Assembly: GCA_040389065.1 (NCBI GenBank)
Contig: JAZKAR010000008.1
Location: forward strand, 23,479 to 87,478
DNA from: JAZKAR01 sp040389065
GTDB taxonomy: Bacteria; Pseudomonadota; Gammaproteobacteria; Burkholderiales; Casimicrobiaceae
Reading direction: 5' to 3'
Length of the DNA stretch: 64,000 bases
In this document: positions 34,826-44,763 of the stretch, one piece after another
How positions within the stretch are numbered: the stretch's first letter is position 1
Layout of the letters: every line of letters begins with the position of its first letter
The notes under the pieces: generated by a model
What the model was told of the DNA's origin: nothing
The model's database searches: none
The model's input: the letters and a program-made list of their open reading frames with translations, nothing else
Translations under genes and position numbers: made by a program

Positions 34826-36322
34826 ATGAACTATACATTTGTAAATCATATCCCTAAGCCATTTATGCTAGGAGCAATTGCGCTTATTTTAAGTAGCTGT
34901 GCGGCTATCCCTCCCGAGACAGCTCATTCATCAATGCAGTCGGCAGAGCGTTACGCTAGCGCTGATCCTGCCTTAACATTGAGTCGTGCCAACTGGCCAC
35001 AACTTAACTGGTGGGAGTCTTATAACGACCCACAGCTCAATCAGCTTATGCATCAGGCCGTTTTAGGTACGCCTACCTTAGAAATAGCTGGACTGCGGCT
35101 ACAACAAGCTCAGTTAGCTGCAAATCAGGTGTTTGCCAACAGCGGCGCCAACATTAGCGCGAATGGCACTATCAGCCGTGAGCTAGAAAGCGCAAATAGT
35201 ATTTATCCTCCGCCGTATGCGGGAAGCTGGCTAACTAACAGTCGCATTGCCCTTGATTTTAAATATGAATTTGATTGGTGGGGTAAGCAGCGTGCGCAAT
35301 TAAAAGCAGCATTAGGAGAAGCACAGGCAGTTAAGGCTGAACAGGCAAGCGCATATCTAATATTGACCACATCCATTGCACAGAGCTATTTCAATTATCA
35401 AACAGCGCTAGCGCGTTTGAGCTTAGCTCAAAAAAATATTAATGATGTCATGCGATTACTAACATTAAACCAATTACGACAACAACACGGTTTAGATGCG
35501 ATCACGCCACAATATCAAACCCAAGGCAGCTTAGCCTTGGCACAACGTAATAAAGCAATGATTGAAACCTCACGATTGCTCGCAAAATCTCAATTACAGG
35601 CTTTATTAGGAATACCAGCACAAGAGATGACGGCATTAACAGCAGTCGCTTTGCCAAAGGATAAAGCTGTGCTCCCCGAACATTTAGGTTTAGATTTGGT
35701 GGCGCATCGGCCTGATTTACAGGCAGCAAGATGGAGGGTAGAAGCAGCATTCCAACATGTGGAAGCTGCTAAAGCAGAGTTTTATCCGGATATAAATTTA
35801 ACAGCGTTTTTAGGTTTAACAAGCGTATCGCTTGAACAGCTGTTAAGGGCGGGTAGCCAAACTAAAGGGATCGCTCCTGCTATTCATTTACCTATTTTTG
35901 ATAGCGGACGATTAAAGGCTCAATTAGGAATACGTCGAGCAGAAGCCGAGTATGCCATTGCAAGCTATAACAAAACGTTAACAGATGCAGTCAAAGACGT
36001 GACTGATCAGGCATTAATACTGCAAGGGCTTTTACAGCAACAACAGTCCATGAGTCAATCACTAGCATCTGCGCGCAGTTTGCACCATACCGCAGATATT
36101 CAAAGCAAGCAGGGGCTAGTAGATGGTTTTGGTGTATTACAGGCAAAAATAAATGTAAATACACAAGAAGATAACAATATTCTCCTTGCTAATCAGCGAT
36201 TAACAACACAAGTTAACTTGATTCGCGCCCTAGGAGGCGGTTATTTAGAACGTTTAGAGCAGAGTTTAGGAAATATTGGGAAAAGTCATACACTTCAGGA
36301 GCACCATCATGACTCAAATTAA
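34826..36322 (+). CDS. NodT/OprM-type outer-membrane efflux lipoprotein
   Basis: This 498-residue outer-membrane channel has a lipoprotein signal (LGAIALILSSC), two outer-membrane-efflux-protein repeats (WWESYNDPQLNQLMHQAV; HRPDLQAARWRVEAAFQHVEAAKAEFYPDI) and long coiled-coil helices. It would be the exit duct of the tripartite pump made with the next two genes. The 3' end overlaps the emrA-like start (36309), indicating coupled translation. Confidence 0.92.
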   Translation: MNYTFVNHIPKPFMLGAIALILSSCAAIPPETAHSSMQSAERYASADPALTLSRANWPQLNWWESYNDPQLNQLMHQAVLGTPTLEIAGLRLQQAQLAANQVFANSGANISANGTISRELESANSIYPPPYAGSWLTNSRIALDFKYEFDWWGKQRAQLKAALGEAQAVKAEQASAYLILTTSIAQSYFNYQTALARLSLAQKNINDVMRLLTLNQLRQQHGLDAITPQYQTQGSLALAQRNKAMIETSRLLAKSQLQALLGIPAQEMTALTAVALPKDKAVLPEHLGLDLVAHRPDLQAARWRVEAAFQHVEAAKAEFYPDINLTAFLGLTSVSLEQLLRAGSQTKGIAPAIHLPIFDSGRLKAQLGIRRAEAEYAIASYNKTLTDAVKDVTDQALILQGLLQQQQSMSQSLASARSLHHTADIQSKQGLVDGFGVLQAKINVNTQEDNNILLANQRLTTQVNLIRALGGGYLERLEQSLGNIGKSHTLQEHHHDSN

Positions 36323-37547
36323 CGACAGTAAAGAAAGCGCAGTAGTAGAAAAAGAACCTTCCTCAACAAGCACGAAGAGCAGTAAACGGAAGGTTTTATT
36401 GTTAGCGTTTTTGTTGCTGTCTATAGGGGCAGGGGGGGCTTATGCGCTTTATTATCACAACGTGCTTTCGCAACGTGAGGAAACAGATAATGCGTATATA
36501 GGCGGAAATTTAGTTACCTTAACACCGCAAGTGAATGGAATTGTAACGGATATTTCAGCCGATGAAACGCAATTAGTCTCAGCAGGCCAGGCGGTGATCA
36601 AGCTTGACCCTGCCGATGCCATGCTTGCCTTTAAACAAGCAGAAGCAGAGTTAGGTGAAACGGTACGCCTTGTTAAACAGCAATTTGCCAATACAGATCA
36701 ATATAAGGCAATTATTGCACAGCGCCGCATTGATCTAGCACGCGCTCAAACCGATTATGCACGGCGTGCGCCTCTATTGAAAGAGAAGGCTGTTTCGGTA
36801 GAAGAGGTAGAACATGGAAAACAAGCGATTGCTAACGCGCAAGCTGCCCTCACTATAGCTGCAAAGCAGTTAACCGCTGCAGAGTCGGGCATTGAAGGGG
36901 TAAAAATCACTGAGCATCCCAGTGTTTTAAAAGCGCGTGCTAAATTTGAACAGGCGTATCTGGCTGTAAAGCGCAATACGATTCAAGCGCCTGTAACAGG
37001 CTATGTAGCAAAACGATCTGTACAAATAGGGCAGCGCATTGCAGCAGGAACGGCTCTAATGTCTATCATTCCTTTAGATGCCTTATGGATAGATGCAAAT
37101 TTTAAAGAGCCTGAACTACGCAATATTCGTATTGGTCAGCCCGCCAACATTACCACCGACTTATACGGCGATGATGTTATTTTTCATGGAAGAGTCATCG
37201 GTTTAGCAGCAGGAACAGGTGCAGCTTTTTCGCTATTGCCAGCTCAAAATGCAACCGGTAACTGGATTAAAGTGGTTCAGCGTATTCCTGTTCGTATTCA
37301 GCTAGAACCCGCTGAGCTAAAAGAGCATCCGCTTCGTGTTGGTCTTTCAGCAACTGCTACTGTAGATACCCACAACCGGCAGGGAGCTGTATTGGCAACG
37401 CTGCCTCAGAAAGCCTCTCAGTATTCAACCCATGTATTTGAAGAACCACTCAATGATGCCAGTGCCTTGGCAGAGGCAACTATTTCTAAACATGCAGGCC
37501 GTGCTGGCTTTAAACCAACCTTACCTTTAAATACTAGTGTGCAGTAA
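36309..37547 (+). CDS. emrA: EmrA-like membrane fusion protein (HlyD family)
   Basis: About 412 residues: cytoplasmic N terminus, one membrane helix (KVLLLAFLLLSIGAGGAYALYY), biotinyl-lipoyl-like region (EETDNAYIGGNLVTLTPQVNG), alpha-helical hairpin (~110-215) and beta barrel (NTIQAPVTGYVAKRSVQIGQ). It links the MFS pump to the NodT channel. AGGAG precedes ATG 36309, inside the end of the nodT gene, so the longer frame from 36276 is rejected. Confidence 0.93.
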   Translation: MTQINDSKESAVVEKEPSSTSTKSSKRKVLLLAFLLLSIGAGGAYALYYHNVLSQREETDNAYIGGNLVTLTPQVNGIVTDISADETQLVSAGQAVIKLDPADAMLAFKQAEAELGETVRLVKQQFANTDQYKAIIAQRRIDLARAQTDYARRAPLLKEKAVSVEEVEHGKQAIANAQAALTIAAKQLTAAESGIEGVKITEHPSVLKARAKFEQAYLAVKRNTIQAPVTGYVAKRSVQIGQRIAAGTALMSIIPLDALWIDANFKEPELRNIRIGQPANITTDLYGDDVIFHGRVIGLAAGTGAAFSLLPAQNATGNWIKVVQRIPVRIQLEPAELKEHPLRVGLSATATVDTHNRQGAVLATLPQKASQYSTHVFEEPLNDASALAEATISKHAGRAGFKPTLPLNTSVQ

Positions 37548-37722
37548 CGTGTAGTAAAAAAAACAAGGTAAATAGGTAAGTAGTAGGGTGGTCATTAGCT
37601 TTGCTTTTACTTGAATACACGCCAACACACGTTAACAAATACTTATTCTTATTAAAGCTTAAGGTTAGGGATGTCACAACTACCCAAATTTTAAGTCTTA
37701 AAATTTACGATTGGAGGAAATG

Positions 37723-39288
37723 ATGGCTACATCTTCCGAAACAGCGCCTGCCGCTTTACCAGCGCTGCCTCCCATACGAGGCATGCAGCTTGTATTTCTT
37801 ACCTTGGCGGTTGCTTTTGCAACATTTATGGAGGTGCTCGACACTACCATTGTGAATGTGTCGGTACCGAGTATTGCAGGCAATTTAGGCGTAAGTTCAA
37901 ATCAGGGTACGTGGGCAATTAGCTCATACTCGGTTGCGGCTGCTATAGCTGTTCCTCTAACAGGGTGGCTAGCCCGAAGATTTGGGGAAGTAAGATTATT
38001 TGTTGCTTCTGTAGCTCTTTTCACTATCATGTCAATGCTATGCGGGGTAGCAACAAGCTTACCCATGCTTGTTTTTTTTCGTTTAATGCAAGGCTTAGTT
38101 TCTGGGCCTATGGTACCTTTATCGCAAACCTTGCTATTAGCCAATTATCCACCTGAAAAGAAAGGATTAGCCTTAGCATTATGGGCGATGACAGTGATTG
38201 TAGCGCCTATTTTTGGTCCCTTATTAGGCGGGTATATTACTGATCATTTTTCATGGTCATGGATTTTTTATATTAATGCGCCTGTCGGTATTGTTTCAGC
38301 AATTGTTGCCTGGTCATTACTGAATAAACGAGAAACACCAACGGCTAAAGCGCCTATAGATGTTGTAGGGTTAATTTTATTAATTGTGGGCGTAGGAAGT
38401 CTTCAATTAATGCTCGATAATGGCAATGATTTAGATTGGTTTAGTTCATCTTTTATTATTATGTTAAGTGTGATTGCCGTTCTTACACTCATTCCTTTCG
38501 TTATTTGGGAGTTAACCGATGAGCATCCTATTGTTGATTTAAGTTTGTTTAAAAGCACAAATTTTAGAGTAGGGGTCTTAACATTATCGCTAGGCGTTTT
38601 TTGTTTTTTTGGAAGCACGGTGCTATTCCCATTATGGCTACAAACCACTATGGGCTATACAGCGAGTTGGGCAGGGTTAGCGACTGCGCCAGTAGGTTTT
38701 TTAGCCTTTATTTTATCGCCCATTGTAGGGCGTAATATTCAACGCTTAGATTTACGTTTAGTGTCATCGTTTGCGTTTATTGTATTCGGCATCACCATGT
38801 GGTGGTATGCCTCGTTTAATTTAGAAACTAATTTTGGGCATATTTTTGTAGCGCGCCTTTTTCAAGGGATTGGCATTGCCTGTTTTTTTGTTCCTGTGAA
38901 TCAAATTGTATTATCAGGATTACCGCCTAGCCGTATGGCTGCTGCATCAGGGTTATCCAATTTTTTTAGAACCTTATCAGGCGGTTTTGCAACAGCAATT
39001 AGCGTAACAGTATGGGATCACCGGGCTAGTTTTCATCATGCCCGTTTAACAGAGTATATCAATGCGTTTAATCCTGCTTCAATCGAGTATATGAATCGTT
39101 TGCAATCATTAGGTTTAAATTCACAAATGGCTTTAGGAAGAATAAACACACTGATTAGCCAGCAAAGTGCAATGTTAGCGACTAAAGAGTTGTTTTGGGC
39201 CGTAGGTATTATCTTTTTTCTGTTAGTAATTGTTGTATGGTTTGCTAAGCCGCCTTTTGGTTCTAAAGGCAGTACAGGAGGACACTAA
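37723..39288 (+). CDS. emrB: EmrB-like DHA2-family MFS drug exporter
   Basis: About 521 residues with 14 transmembrane helices. MFS motifs are visible: LDTTIVNVSVPSIAGNLGVS (motif D1) and WLARRFGEVRLF (motif A), plus ALWAMTVIVAPIFGPLLGGYI (motif C of antiporters). It exports hydrophobic drugs or phenolics by proton antiport through EmrA and NodT. GGAGG lies 5 bases before ATG 37723; the reading from TTG 37711 would include the ribosome site itself. A 175-bp gap separates it from emrA, but it is the same operon by content. Confidence 0.94.
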   Translation: MATSSETAPAALPALPPIRGMQLVFLTLAVAFATFMEVLDTTIVNVSVPSIAGNLGVSSNQGTWAISSYSVAAAIAVPLTGWLARRFGEVRLFVASVALFTIMSMLCGVATSLPMLVFFRLMQGLVSGPMVPLSQTLLLANYPPEKKGLALALWAMTVIVAPIFGPLLGGYITDHFSWSWIFYINAPVGIVSAIVAWSLLNKRETPTAKAPIDVVGLILLIVGVGSLQLMLDNGNDLDWFSSSFIIMLSVIAVLTLIPFVIWELTDEHPIVDLSLFKSTNFRVGVLTLSLGVFCFFGSTVLFPLWLQTTMGYTASWAGLATAPVGFLAFILSPIVGRNIQRLDLRLVSSFAFIVFGITMWWYASFNLETNFGHIFVARLFQGIGIACFFVPVNQIVLSGLPPSRMAAASGLSNFFRTLSGGFATAISVTVWDHRASFHHARLTEYINAFNPASIEYMNRLQSLGLNSQMALGRINTLISQQSAMLATKELFWAVGIIFFLLVIVVWFAKPPFGSKGSTGGH

Positions 39289-39384
39289 ACTAAGGCTGTT
39301 ACTCTCATCACTCAAGGCTCCATCTATACCCTAAATAGATGATAAATTGCTCTATTGCTAAGATGTTAATTTTGAGAAATAACG

Positions 39385-39405
39385 ATAACATTTAAATAAT
39401 GTTAT
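39385..39405. promoter_or_regulatory. AT-only palindrome upstream of the pilin-like gene
   Basis: ATAACATT-TAAAT-AATGTTAT is an exact 8-bp dyad, located 75 bp before the pilin-like start and about 100 bp after emrB. Operator or weak terminator; undetermined. Confidence 0.3.
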
Positions 39406-39479
39406 TTAAAATGCCGAAATTATACCTATACTTCAAATAGACAGAAAATTATGCGGTTAGAGCCGGGTCTGGGGTAGTT

Positions 39480-39962
39480 ATGAAGCAGGTTAAACACAGG
39501 AGAACACTTAATAAAGCTCGGGGCTTTAATTTAATTGAATTAATGATTGTTTTTTCTATTATTGAGCTTCTGGCAATGATAGCTATGCCCATGTATTCTG
39601 AGTATAGAAAAAAAGTAAAATGGACTGAAAATATCAATATTGCTGATGGTTTAGCTAAAAGCGCAATGAGCTGCCTTCAAATATATGGGGAATCGTGTAC
39701 TGGCGAATGGGGATATATTGATCCTGTTGATATCGGGCTAACTGCTTGGCCTAGAGGCCGCTATACTTCACAATGCTTTGTTTTCTTTTTGCGGCCTGGT
39801 GAAGGTTTTCATGTGGTTATTATTGGTAACTATGAAGTTGGTGGTTATCGATACGATCGAGGATATACTAGTCAATCAGGCCGCTCATTTACAGCGACTC
39901 AAAGCTACCGTGATAGTGTTCCAACATCAATTATGAGAGCTTTTCCACTAGATGTTTACTAA
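39480..39962 (+). CDS. Type IV pilin-like (pseudopilin) protein
   Basis: This 160-residue protein has a short basic leader and the class III cleavage site and N-methylation helix ARGFNLIELMIVFSIIELL. Cleavage after Gly would leave mature Phe1 and Glu5, as in type IV pilins. The C-terminal half has two Cys near 55-65 that could form a small loop, and is Gly/Tyr-rich. No other pilus assembly genes are nearby, so it is an orphan minor pilin candidate relying on machinery encoded elsewhere. Confidence 0.85.
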   Translation: MKQVKHRRTLNKARGFNLIELMIVFSIIELLAMIAMPMYSEYRKKVKWTENINIADGLAKSAMSCLQIYGESCTGEWGYIDPVDIGLTAWPRGRYTSQCFVFFLRPGEGFHVVIIGNYEVGGYRYDRGYTSQSGRSFTATQSYRDSVPTSIMRAFPLDVY

Positions 39963-40149
39963 TATTAATAGTATTAAAAATTACTTAAAAGACTACTAAA
40001 CCCCCTTCTATTGCCCTATATTACTTCATAGTCGCATAATTTACATTATGTTAAATAAGATAACTACAAAAACCACTCCCCTGCCAACACCACTATATAT
40101 AACTCATCACTTCTTTTGTCACCGCTTCGTTTGCATACTGTTATTAAAT

Positions 40150-40186
40150 GTAAAAGCCACTATGAAACATTCACAATGGCTTTTAC
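40150..40186 (-). terminator. Hairpin terminator candidate after clpB
   Basis: GTAAAAGCCA and TGGCTTTTAC form an exact 10-bp stem with a 17-base loop, about 35 bp past the clpB stop (minus strand). A-rich and T-rich sides would allow use in both directions. Confidence 0.55.
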
Positions 40187-40220
40187 TATGTTTAATTGAT
40201 TTTAAATCGTTCAAACATCA

Positions 40221-42977
40221 TTAGCGTATTTTATCTAATTTACTTTCGCCATCAGCACCCTTTTGAAAACCAGGGTTAATTGGATTGATATTTGATACAG
40301 TTTCTGTGGCTTCAGCCGAATCCACTGAGTTTTCTTGGTTATCTTCAATATCTTGTTCTTTTTGTTCACTTTCAGCAGGAATTCTAATAAATTTGAATCC
40401 TTCACGATCAGGCTCTACACGAACTGTATCACCAGGCTTAAATTTGCCTGATAACAGCTCTTTAGATAAAGGATTCTCAATATATTGCTGAATAGCCCGT
40501 TTTAGCGGTCTGGCACCAAATAAAGGATCAAATCCAACTTCTGATAATAAATCAAGCGATTCTTTACCAATCGATAAATTTAATTCCATTGCTATCAAGC
40601 GTTCGCGCAACCGTTTCAATTGTATTTTTGCAATACCGCCGATTTGTGATTGACCCAAACTGTGGAAAACGATTACTTCATCAATCCGGTTAATAAACTC
40701 CGGTCTGAAGTAATCGAGCACATCTTCCATCACCGCACTTTTAAGCTCGTTATAACTGATCGAGGCGCCAAGATCCTGAATTTTATGCGATCCTAAATTA
40801 GAAGTCATAACAATGACTGTATTTTTAAAATCAACGGTACGGCCTTGCCCATCTGTCATTCTTCCATCATCCAGCACTTGCAGCAGTATATTAAATACAT
40901 CAGGATGCGCTTTTTCTACCTCATCCAGTAAAATAACACTGTAAGGCCGGCGACGAACCGCTTCTGTTAAATAACCGCCTTCTTCATAGCCTACATACCC
41001 AGGAGGCGCACCGATTAAACGTGCTACAGAGTGCTTCTCCATGAACTCCGACATATCAATACGAACAATGTGACTTTCGTCATCAAATAAAAACTCAGCT
41101 AATGCTTTACATAACTCTGTTTTACCTACCCCTGTAGGCCCTAAAAACAAAAATGAACCATAGGGTCGGTTAGGGTCAGACAACCCTGCCCTTGAACGCC
41201 GAATAGCATCTGAAACCAGCCTAACGGCCTCTTCTTGCCCTATTACACGGTTATGAAGTTTATCTTCAATTTTCAGAAGCTTTTCACGTTCACCTTGAAC
41301 AATTTTAGACACAGGAATCCCTGTGCTGCGTGCAACCACTTCAGCAATCTCATCTGCGCCTACTTGTGTACGAAGCAATTTAAATTGCCTGTTTTTGCCA
41401 TCTACTTGGCTAGCTTGTTGTAATTGCTCTTCTAATTGCGGTAACTGACCATATTGCAACTCAGACATTTTCTGCCAATCGCCTTGCCGCCCTGCCTCAT
41501 CCATCTGCAATCTGGCTTGTTCAATTTGCTCTTTAATTTTTTGAACACTTTGTAAATGTGATTTTTCAGCACGCCAAATTTCTTCAAGGTTCGCGTATTC
41601 CAATTCAAGCTTAGTTAACTCATCCTCAAGATTACTTAAACGTTTTTTAGAAGAATCATCGCTTTCACGTTTTAAGGCTTCACGTTCAATTTTAAGCTGA
41701 ATCATACGGCGCTGAAGCTTATCCATACTTTCTGGCTTTGAGTCGATTTCAATTTTGATACGTGCAGCTGCCTCATCAATTAAATCAATGGCTTTATCTG
41801 GTAAAAAACGGTCGGTAATATAACGGTTAGAAAGCTCGGCGGCGGCTACCACTGCAGGGTCAGTAATATAAACCCCATGATGGCGCTCATACTTTTCTTG
41901 TAAGCCGCGCAAAATAGCAATCGTAGATTCAACCGTTGGCTCCCCTACCAGCACCTTTTGAAACCGGCGTTCTAACGCAGCATCTTTTTCAATATACTGC
42001 CGGTATTCATCTAAGGTGGTTGCCCCCACACAGTGCAGCTCGCCACGTGCTAACGCAGGTTTTAGCATATTACCGGCATCCATTGAGCCATCGCCGCCAC
42101 CTGCGCCCACCATGGTATGAATTTCATCAATAAATACAATGACACTGCCTTCTTCTTGCGAAATTTCTTTTAATACACCTTGTAATCGTTCTTCAAACTC
42201 GCCACGGTATTTAGCGCCTGCCAATAATCCTGCAATATCAAGTACTAACACGCGTTTTTTACGAAGCCCTTCAGGCACTTCTTCATGAATAATACGTTGT
42301 GCTAACCCTTCTACAATGGCAGTTTTTCCAACCCCTGGTTCACCAATTAAAATAGGATTATTTTTACTGCGGCGCTGCAATACTTGAATGACACGACGAA
42401 TTTCATCATCTCGACCAATAACAGGATCAAGCTTACCGGCGCGTGCACGAGCTGTAAGATCAACAGTATATTTATCTAGCATCTCTGTTTTTTTTCGGCG
42501 GCGCATCCCTAAGCCCAGGCCGCCTTCGTCTTCTTCAATTGGTCCCATGTGTTCTAGAATTACTTTTTCAAGCGTATCGAGCGTTACACCATATTTTTTT
42601 ATCAATTGCCCAGTAGCTGATTTATCACGCGCTAATCCCAATAAAAACCATTCAGCCCCCACATAGTTATCTTGGCGCAATGTCGCTTCACGATCAGCCA
42701 AATTCAGAATATTGACTAAATCTCTTGAAATCGTAATATTCCCATTCGGTTCGCCAAATTTAGGCAATTTCGCAATTTCGCCTCTTAAGGCCATTTTAAA
42801 CGCAGGTATTCGTAAGCCTGCCTGAGTAAGCAACGACGCTGTACTGCCTTCAGTCTGGTTAAGTAAAACATAAAGAACATGCTGCGGTTCTATGTACGTA
42901 TTATCATTCGCTAGCGCTAAACTTTGAGCTTCAGACAGCGCTTTTTGAAGATGTGCTGTCATGCGGTCTGGATTCAT
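40221..42977 (-). CDS. clpB: ATP-dependent disaggregase ClpB
   Basis: This ~918-residue Hsp100 chaperone resolubilises protein aggregates with DnaK. In order: N-terminal Clp repeats (~1-150), AAA-1 with Walker A GEPGVGKTAIVEGLA and Walker B VIVFIDEIHTMVG, the M-domain coiled coil (~400-530) that marks ClpB rather than ClpA, AAA-2 with GPTGVGKTELCKALA, and the D2-small domain. A ~50-residue acidic/polar tail beyond the normal end (EQKEQDIEDNQENSVDS...) is unusual. AAGGAG is 9 bases before ATG 42977. Confidence 0.97.
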   Translation of the reverse strand: MNPDRMTAHLQKALSEAQSLALANDNTYIEPQHVLYVLLNQTEGSTASLLTQAGLRIPAFKMALRGEIAKLPKFGEPNGNITISRDLVNILNLADREATLRQDNYVGAEWFLLGLARDKSATGQLIKKYGVTLDTLEKVILEHMGPIEEDEGGLGLGMRRRKKTEMLDKYTVDLTARARAGKLDPVIGRDDEIRRVIQVLQRRSKNNPILIGEPGVGKTAIVEGLAQRIIHEEVPEGLRKKRVLVLDIAGLLAGAKYRGEFEERLQGVLKEISQEEGSVIVFIDEIHTMVGAGGGDGSMDAGNMLKPALARGELHCVGATTLDEYRQYIEKDAALERRFQKVLVGEPTVESTIAILRGLQEKYERHHGVYITDPAVVAAAELSNRYITDRFLPDKAIDLIDEAAARIKIEIDSKPESMDKLQRRMIQLKIEREALKRESDDSSKKRLSNLEDELTKLELEYANLEEIWRAEKSHLQSVQKIKEQIEQARLQMDEAGRQGDWQKMSELQYGQLPQLEEQLQQASQVDGKNRQFKLLRTQVGADEIAEVVARSTGIPVSKIVQGEREKLLKIEDKLHNRVIGQEEAVRLVSDAIRRSRAGLSDPNRPYGSFLFLGPTGVGKTELCKALAEFLFDDESHIVRIDMSEFMEKHSVARLIGAPPGYVGYEEGGYLTEAVRRRPYSVILLDEVEKAHPDVFNILLQVLDDGRMTDGQGRTVDFKNTVIVMTSNLGSHKIQDLGASISYNELKSAVMEDVLDYFRPEFINRIDEVIVFHSLGQSQIGGIAKIQLKRLRERLIAMELNLSIGKESLDLLSEVGFDPLFGARPLKRAIQQYIENPLSKELLSGKFKPGDTVRVEPDREGFKFIRIPAESEQKEQDIEDNQENSVDSAEATETVSNINPINPGFQKGADGESKLDKIR

Positions 42978-43404
42978 AGGCTGCAACTCCTTGGAATTTT
43001 TTTAATATGGGGGTTTTCTAAATTGCCAGCTATCTTTACAACACTATTCTGTCAGCGCATTTAGATAATGTTTATATAGTAGCTGTACGATCAGCTAAAA
43101 ATATTGATATATATCTAAAATCACGTTGATAAATTTTTTTGATAGCAATATTGGCAACAGCTGTATGAGTTTTTAGATAGGACTTACGTAAAATTGCCTT
43201 ATTAGTATAGTGGATAGGTAGCGTTACCCAGCATAACCCGGTTAACATAATTTTACGTAAGTCCTATTAGACATACTTTAAGCTTACTCTTGATGTTGGT
43301 TTTGTACAGGCTAAATTCAAGCGTTTTTTCAAAGAAATTAAGACGTGTTATGATTCGACCTCTTACGAACAGACCTGTTAACAGATTTTTTGCTGAGATA
43401 CTTG
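42978..43404. other. Gap between clpB and ybeD
   Basis: It contains the clpB promoter region (minus), the 91-bp inverted-repeat element at 43177-43267 and the ybeD leader. The clpB-proximal part shows no clear CIRCE dyad. No coding sequence is supported. Confidence 0.5.
43177..43267. repeat. Small MITE-like element with 19-bp perfect inverted repeats
   Basis: The arms at 43177-43195 and 43249-43267 (ATAGGACTTACGTAAAATT and complement) match exactly around a 53-bp centre with no reading frame. The core GGACTTACG resembles ends of known IS families, so this is probably a non-autonomous transposable element. Confidence 0.7.
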
Positions 43405-43680
43405 ATGACACTTCCTTCACCTGAAACAACCTTACTGACTTTTCCTACCGATTTTCCCATTAAAATTATGGGGCTTAATCAGGAAAAATTTAAAACGCTT
43501 GTTACTCAGCTGATTCATCAACACGTGCCCGAATTTGATCCTGAAACGTTAGAGGTACGCCAAAGCTCGGGTCAAAAATATCTTAGCTTAACGTGTACCG
43601 TCATCGTTGAATCGCAGCAACAGCTCGATGCACTTTATATCACCTTGAGTGGACATCCTGATGTATTAATGGTTTTATAG
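43405..43680 (+). CDS. ybeD: DUF493/YbeD-family protein
   Basis: This 91-residue ferredoxin-like-fold protein has the family pattern FPTDFPIKIMGLNQEKF, ALYITLSGHPDVLMVL and VRQSSGQKYLSLTCTV. The domain may be regulatory, as YbeD resembles ACT-type domains, but its role is unknown. It usually precedes lipB; here lipB is absent and a tyrosine recombinase gene follows after 27 bp. ATG 43405 matches the family start; the frame opens at TTG 43390. Confidence 0.88.
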   Translation: MTLPSPETTLLTFPTDFPIKIMGLNQEKFKTLVTQLIHQHVPEFDPETLEVRQSSGQKYLSLTCTVIVESQQQLDALYITLSGHPDVLMVL

Positions 43681-43707
43681 TTTATTAATATTGAAAACGC
43701 GATCACT

Positions 43708-44760
43708 ATGCAGGCTTCCACAGCAGAATGGCTTCAAAGTTTTGATCAAATGCTCAAAGCCCGAGTAAGTGCTAATACGCGCTTAGCTTATCTTCGTGAT
43801 GTACATCGGTTAGTGAGTTTATTAGATCTCCCTGTTTTGGAATGGAAGCCCGCCTATATTCAACATGTGCTCATTAAATTACATAGCCAGGGTTTATCGC
43901 CGCGCTCGCTGCATAGAACATTATCAAGTTGGCGTTACTTTTTTCGTTATCTGGCTGAACATCATTCTATTTTTGAAGCCTTATTAGCAAGCCCTATCAA
44001 GTTACCTAAAGCCGCCCGCCCGCTTCCTCAAACGCTAACCCCTGATGAAATAAACGTTGTTTTAGAGTCTACCAACGCCCCTATTACGATTGAACTACAA
44101 GAAACTCAATCAGGAGAAGCGAGCACTCTACTAGATAAAGAAGACAAAGATAAATTACTGTATCAACAGCTTCGTTACCGTGTATTAGCCGAGTTGCTCT
44201 ACTCATCAGGCTTACGTATTAGTGAAGCAGCAAGCCTAGTTTGGGGAGATATTGATATTGTAAATGGCATGGTTCGTGTAACAGGTAAAGGTGGAAAGAT
44301 GCGCGATGTTCCCTTGGGGCAAAAAGCCATTGATGCGCTGAGAGAATGGATGGACATTATACTGGCAGATAGCGAAACACCCCTTTTTGCTGATGCAAAA
44401 GGAGAAGCGTTAAGTGTGCGTACCCTGCAACGCGATATTCAAAAGCTCGGTAAACAAAGCTCAGTAAATCGGCGGTTATACCCTCACTTATTTCGCCATT
44501 CGTTTGCTTCTCATATCTTGCAGTCTTCAGGCGATTTGCGTGCTGTGCAAGAAATGCTAGGCCATAGCAGCTTACAGGCAACCCAAGTTTACACGCATCT
44601 TGATTTTCAGCATCTTAGTAAAGTGTATGATCAAGCACACCCACGCGCTAAAATGAAAAAACATGGTGTACAAACTTCATCTGCTTTATCTGACCAATCA
44701 CCGCTTACAGAGCAAGATGCCCTCTTGTCTTCAGAGCATCAGGATGAGCCGGATGCCTAA
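43708..44760 (+). CDS. xerC: Tyrosine recombinase XerC
   Basis: A 350-residue recombinase with Arg in LLYSSGLRISEAASLVW, Lys in VTGKGGKMRDVPLG, HLFRHSFASHILQ, EMLGHSSL and the nucleophile in TQVYTHLDF. It is longer than usual (~300) because of an acidic insert near residues 125-150 and a ~35-residue C-terminal tail. The XerC partner of XerD (27034) by exclusion. The stop is three bases before the lpxL gene, so the two are co-translated. Confidence 0.88.
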   Translation: MQASTAEWLQSFDQMLKARVSANTRLAYLRDVHRLVSLLDLPVLEWKPAYIQHVLIKLHSQGLSPRSLHRTLSSWRYFFRYLAEHHSIFEALLASPIKLPKAARPLPQTLTPDEINVVLESTNAPITIELQETQSGEASTLLDKEDKDKLLYQQLRYRVLAELLYSSGLRISEAASLVWGDIDIVNGMVRVTGKGGKMRDVPLGQKAIDALREWMDIILADSETPLFADAKGEALSVRTLQRDIQKLGKQSSVNRRLYPHLFRHSFASHILQSSGDLRAVQEMLGHSSLQATQVYTHLDFQHLSKVYDQAHPRAKMKKHGVQTSSALSDQSPLTEQDALLSSEHQDEPDA

Positions 44761-44763
44761 GCT

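Noticed and set aside
38149..38157. TTATCCACC DnaA-box-like match
   Set aside because: Inside the emrB coding region and imperfect; shows that single near-matches occur by chance.
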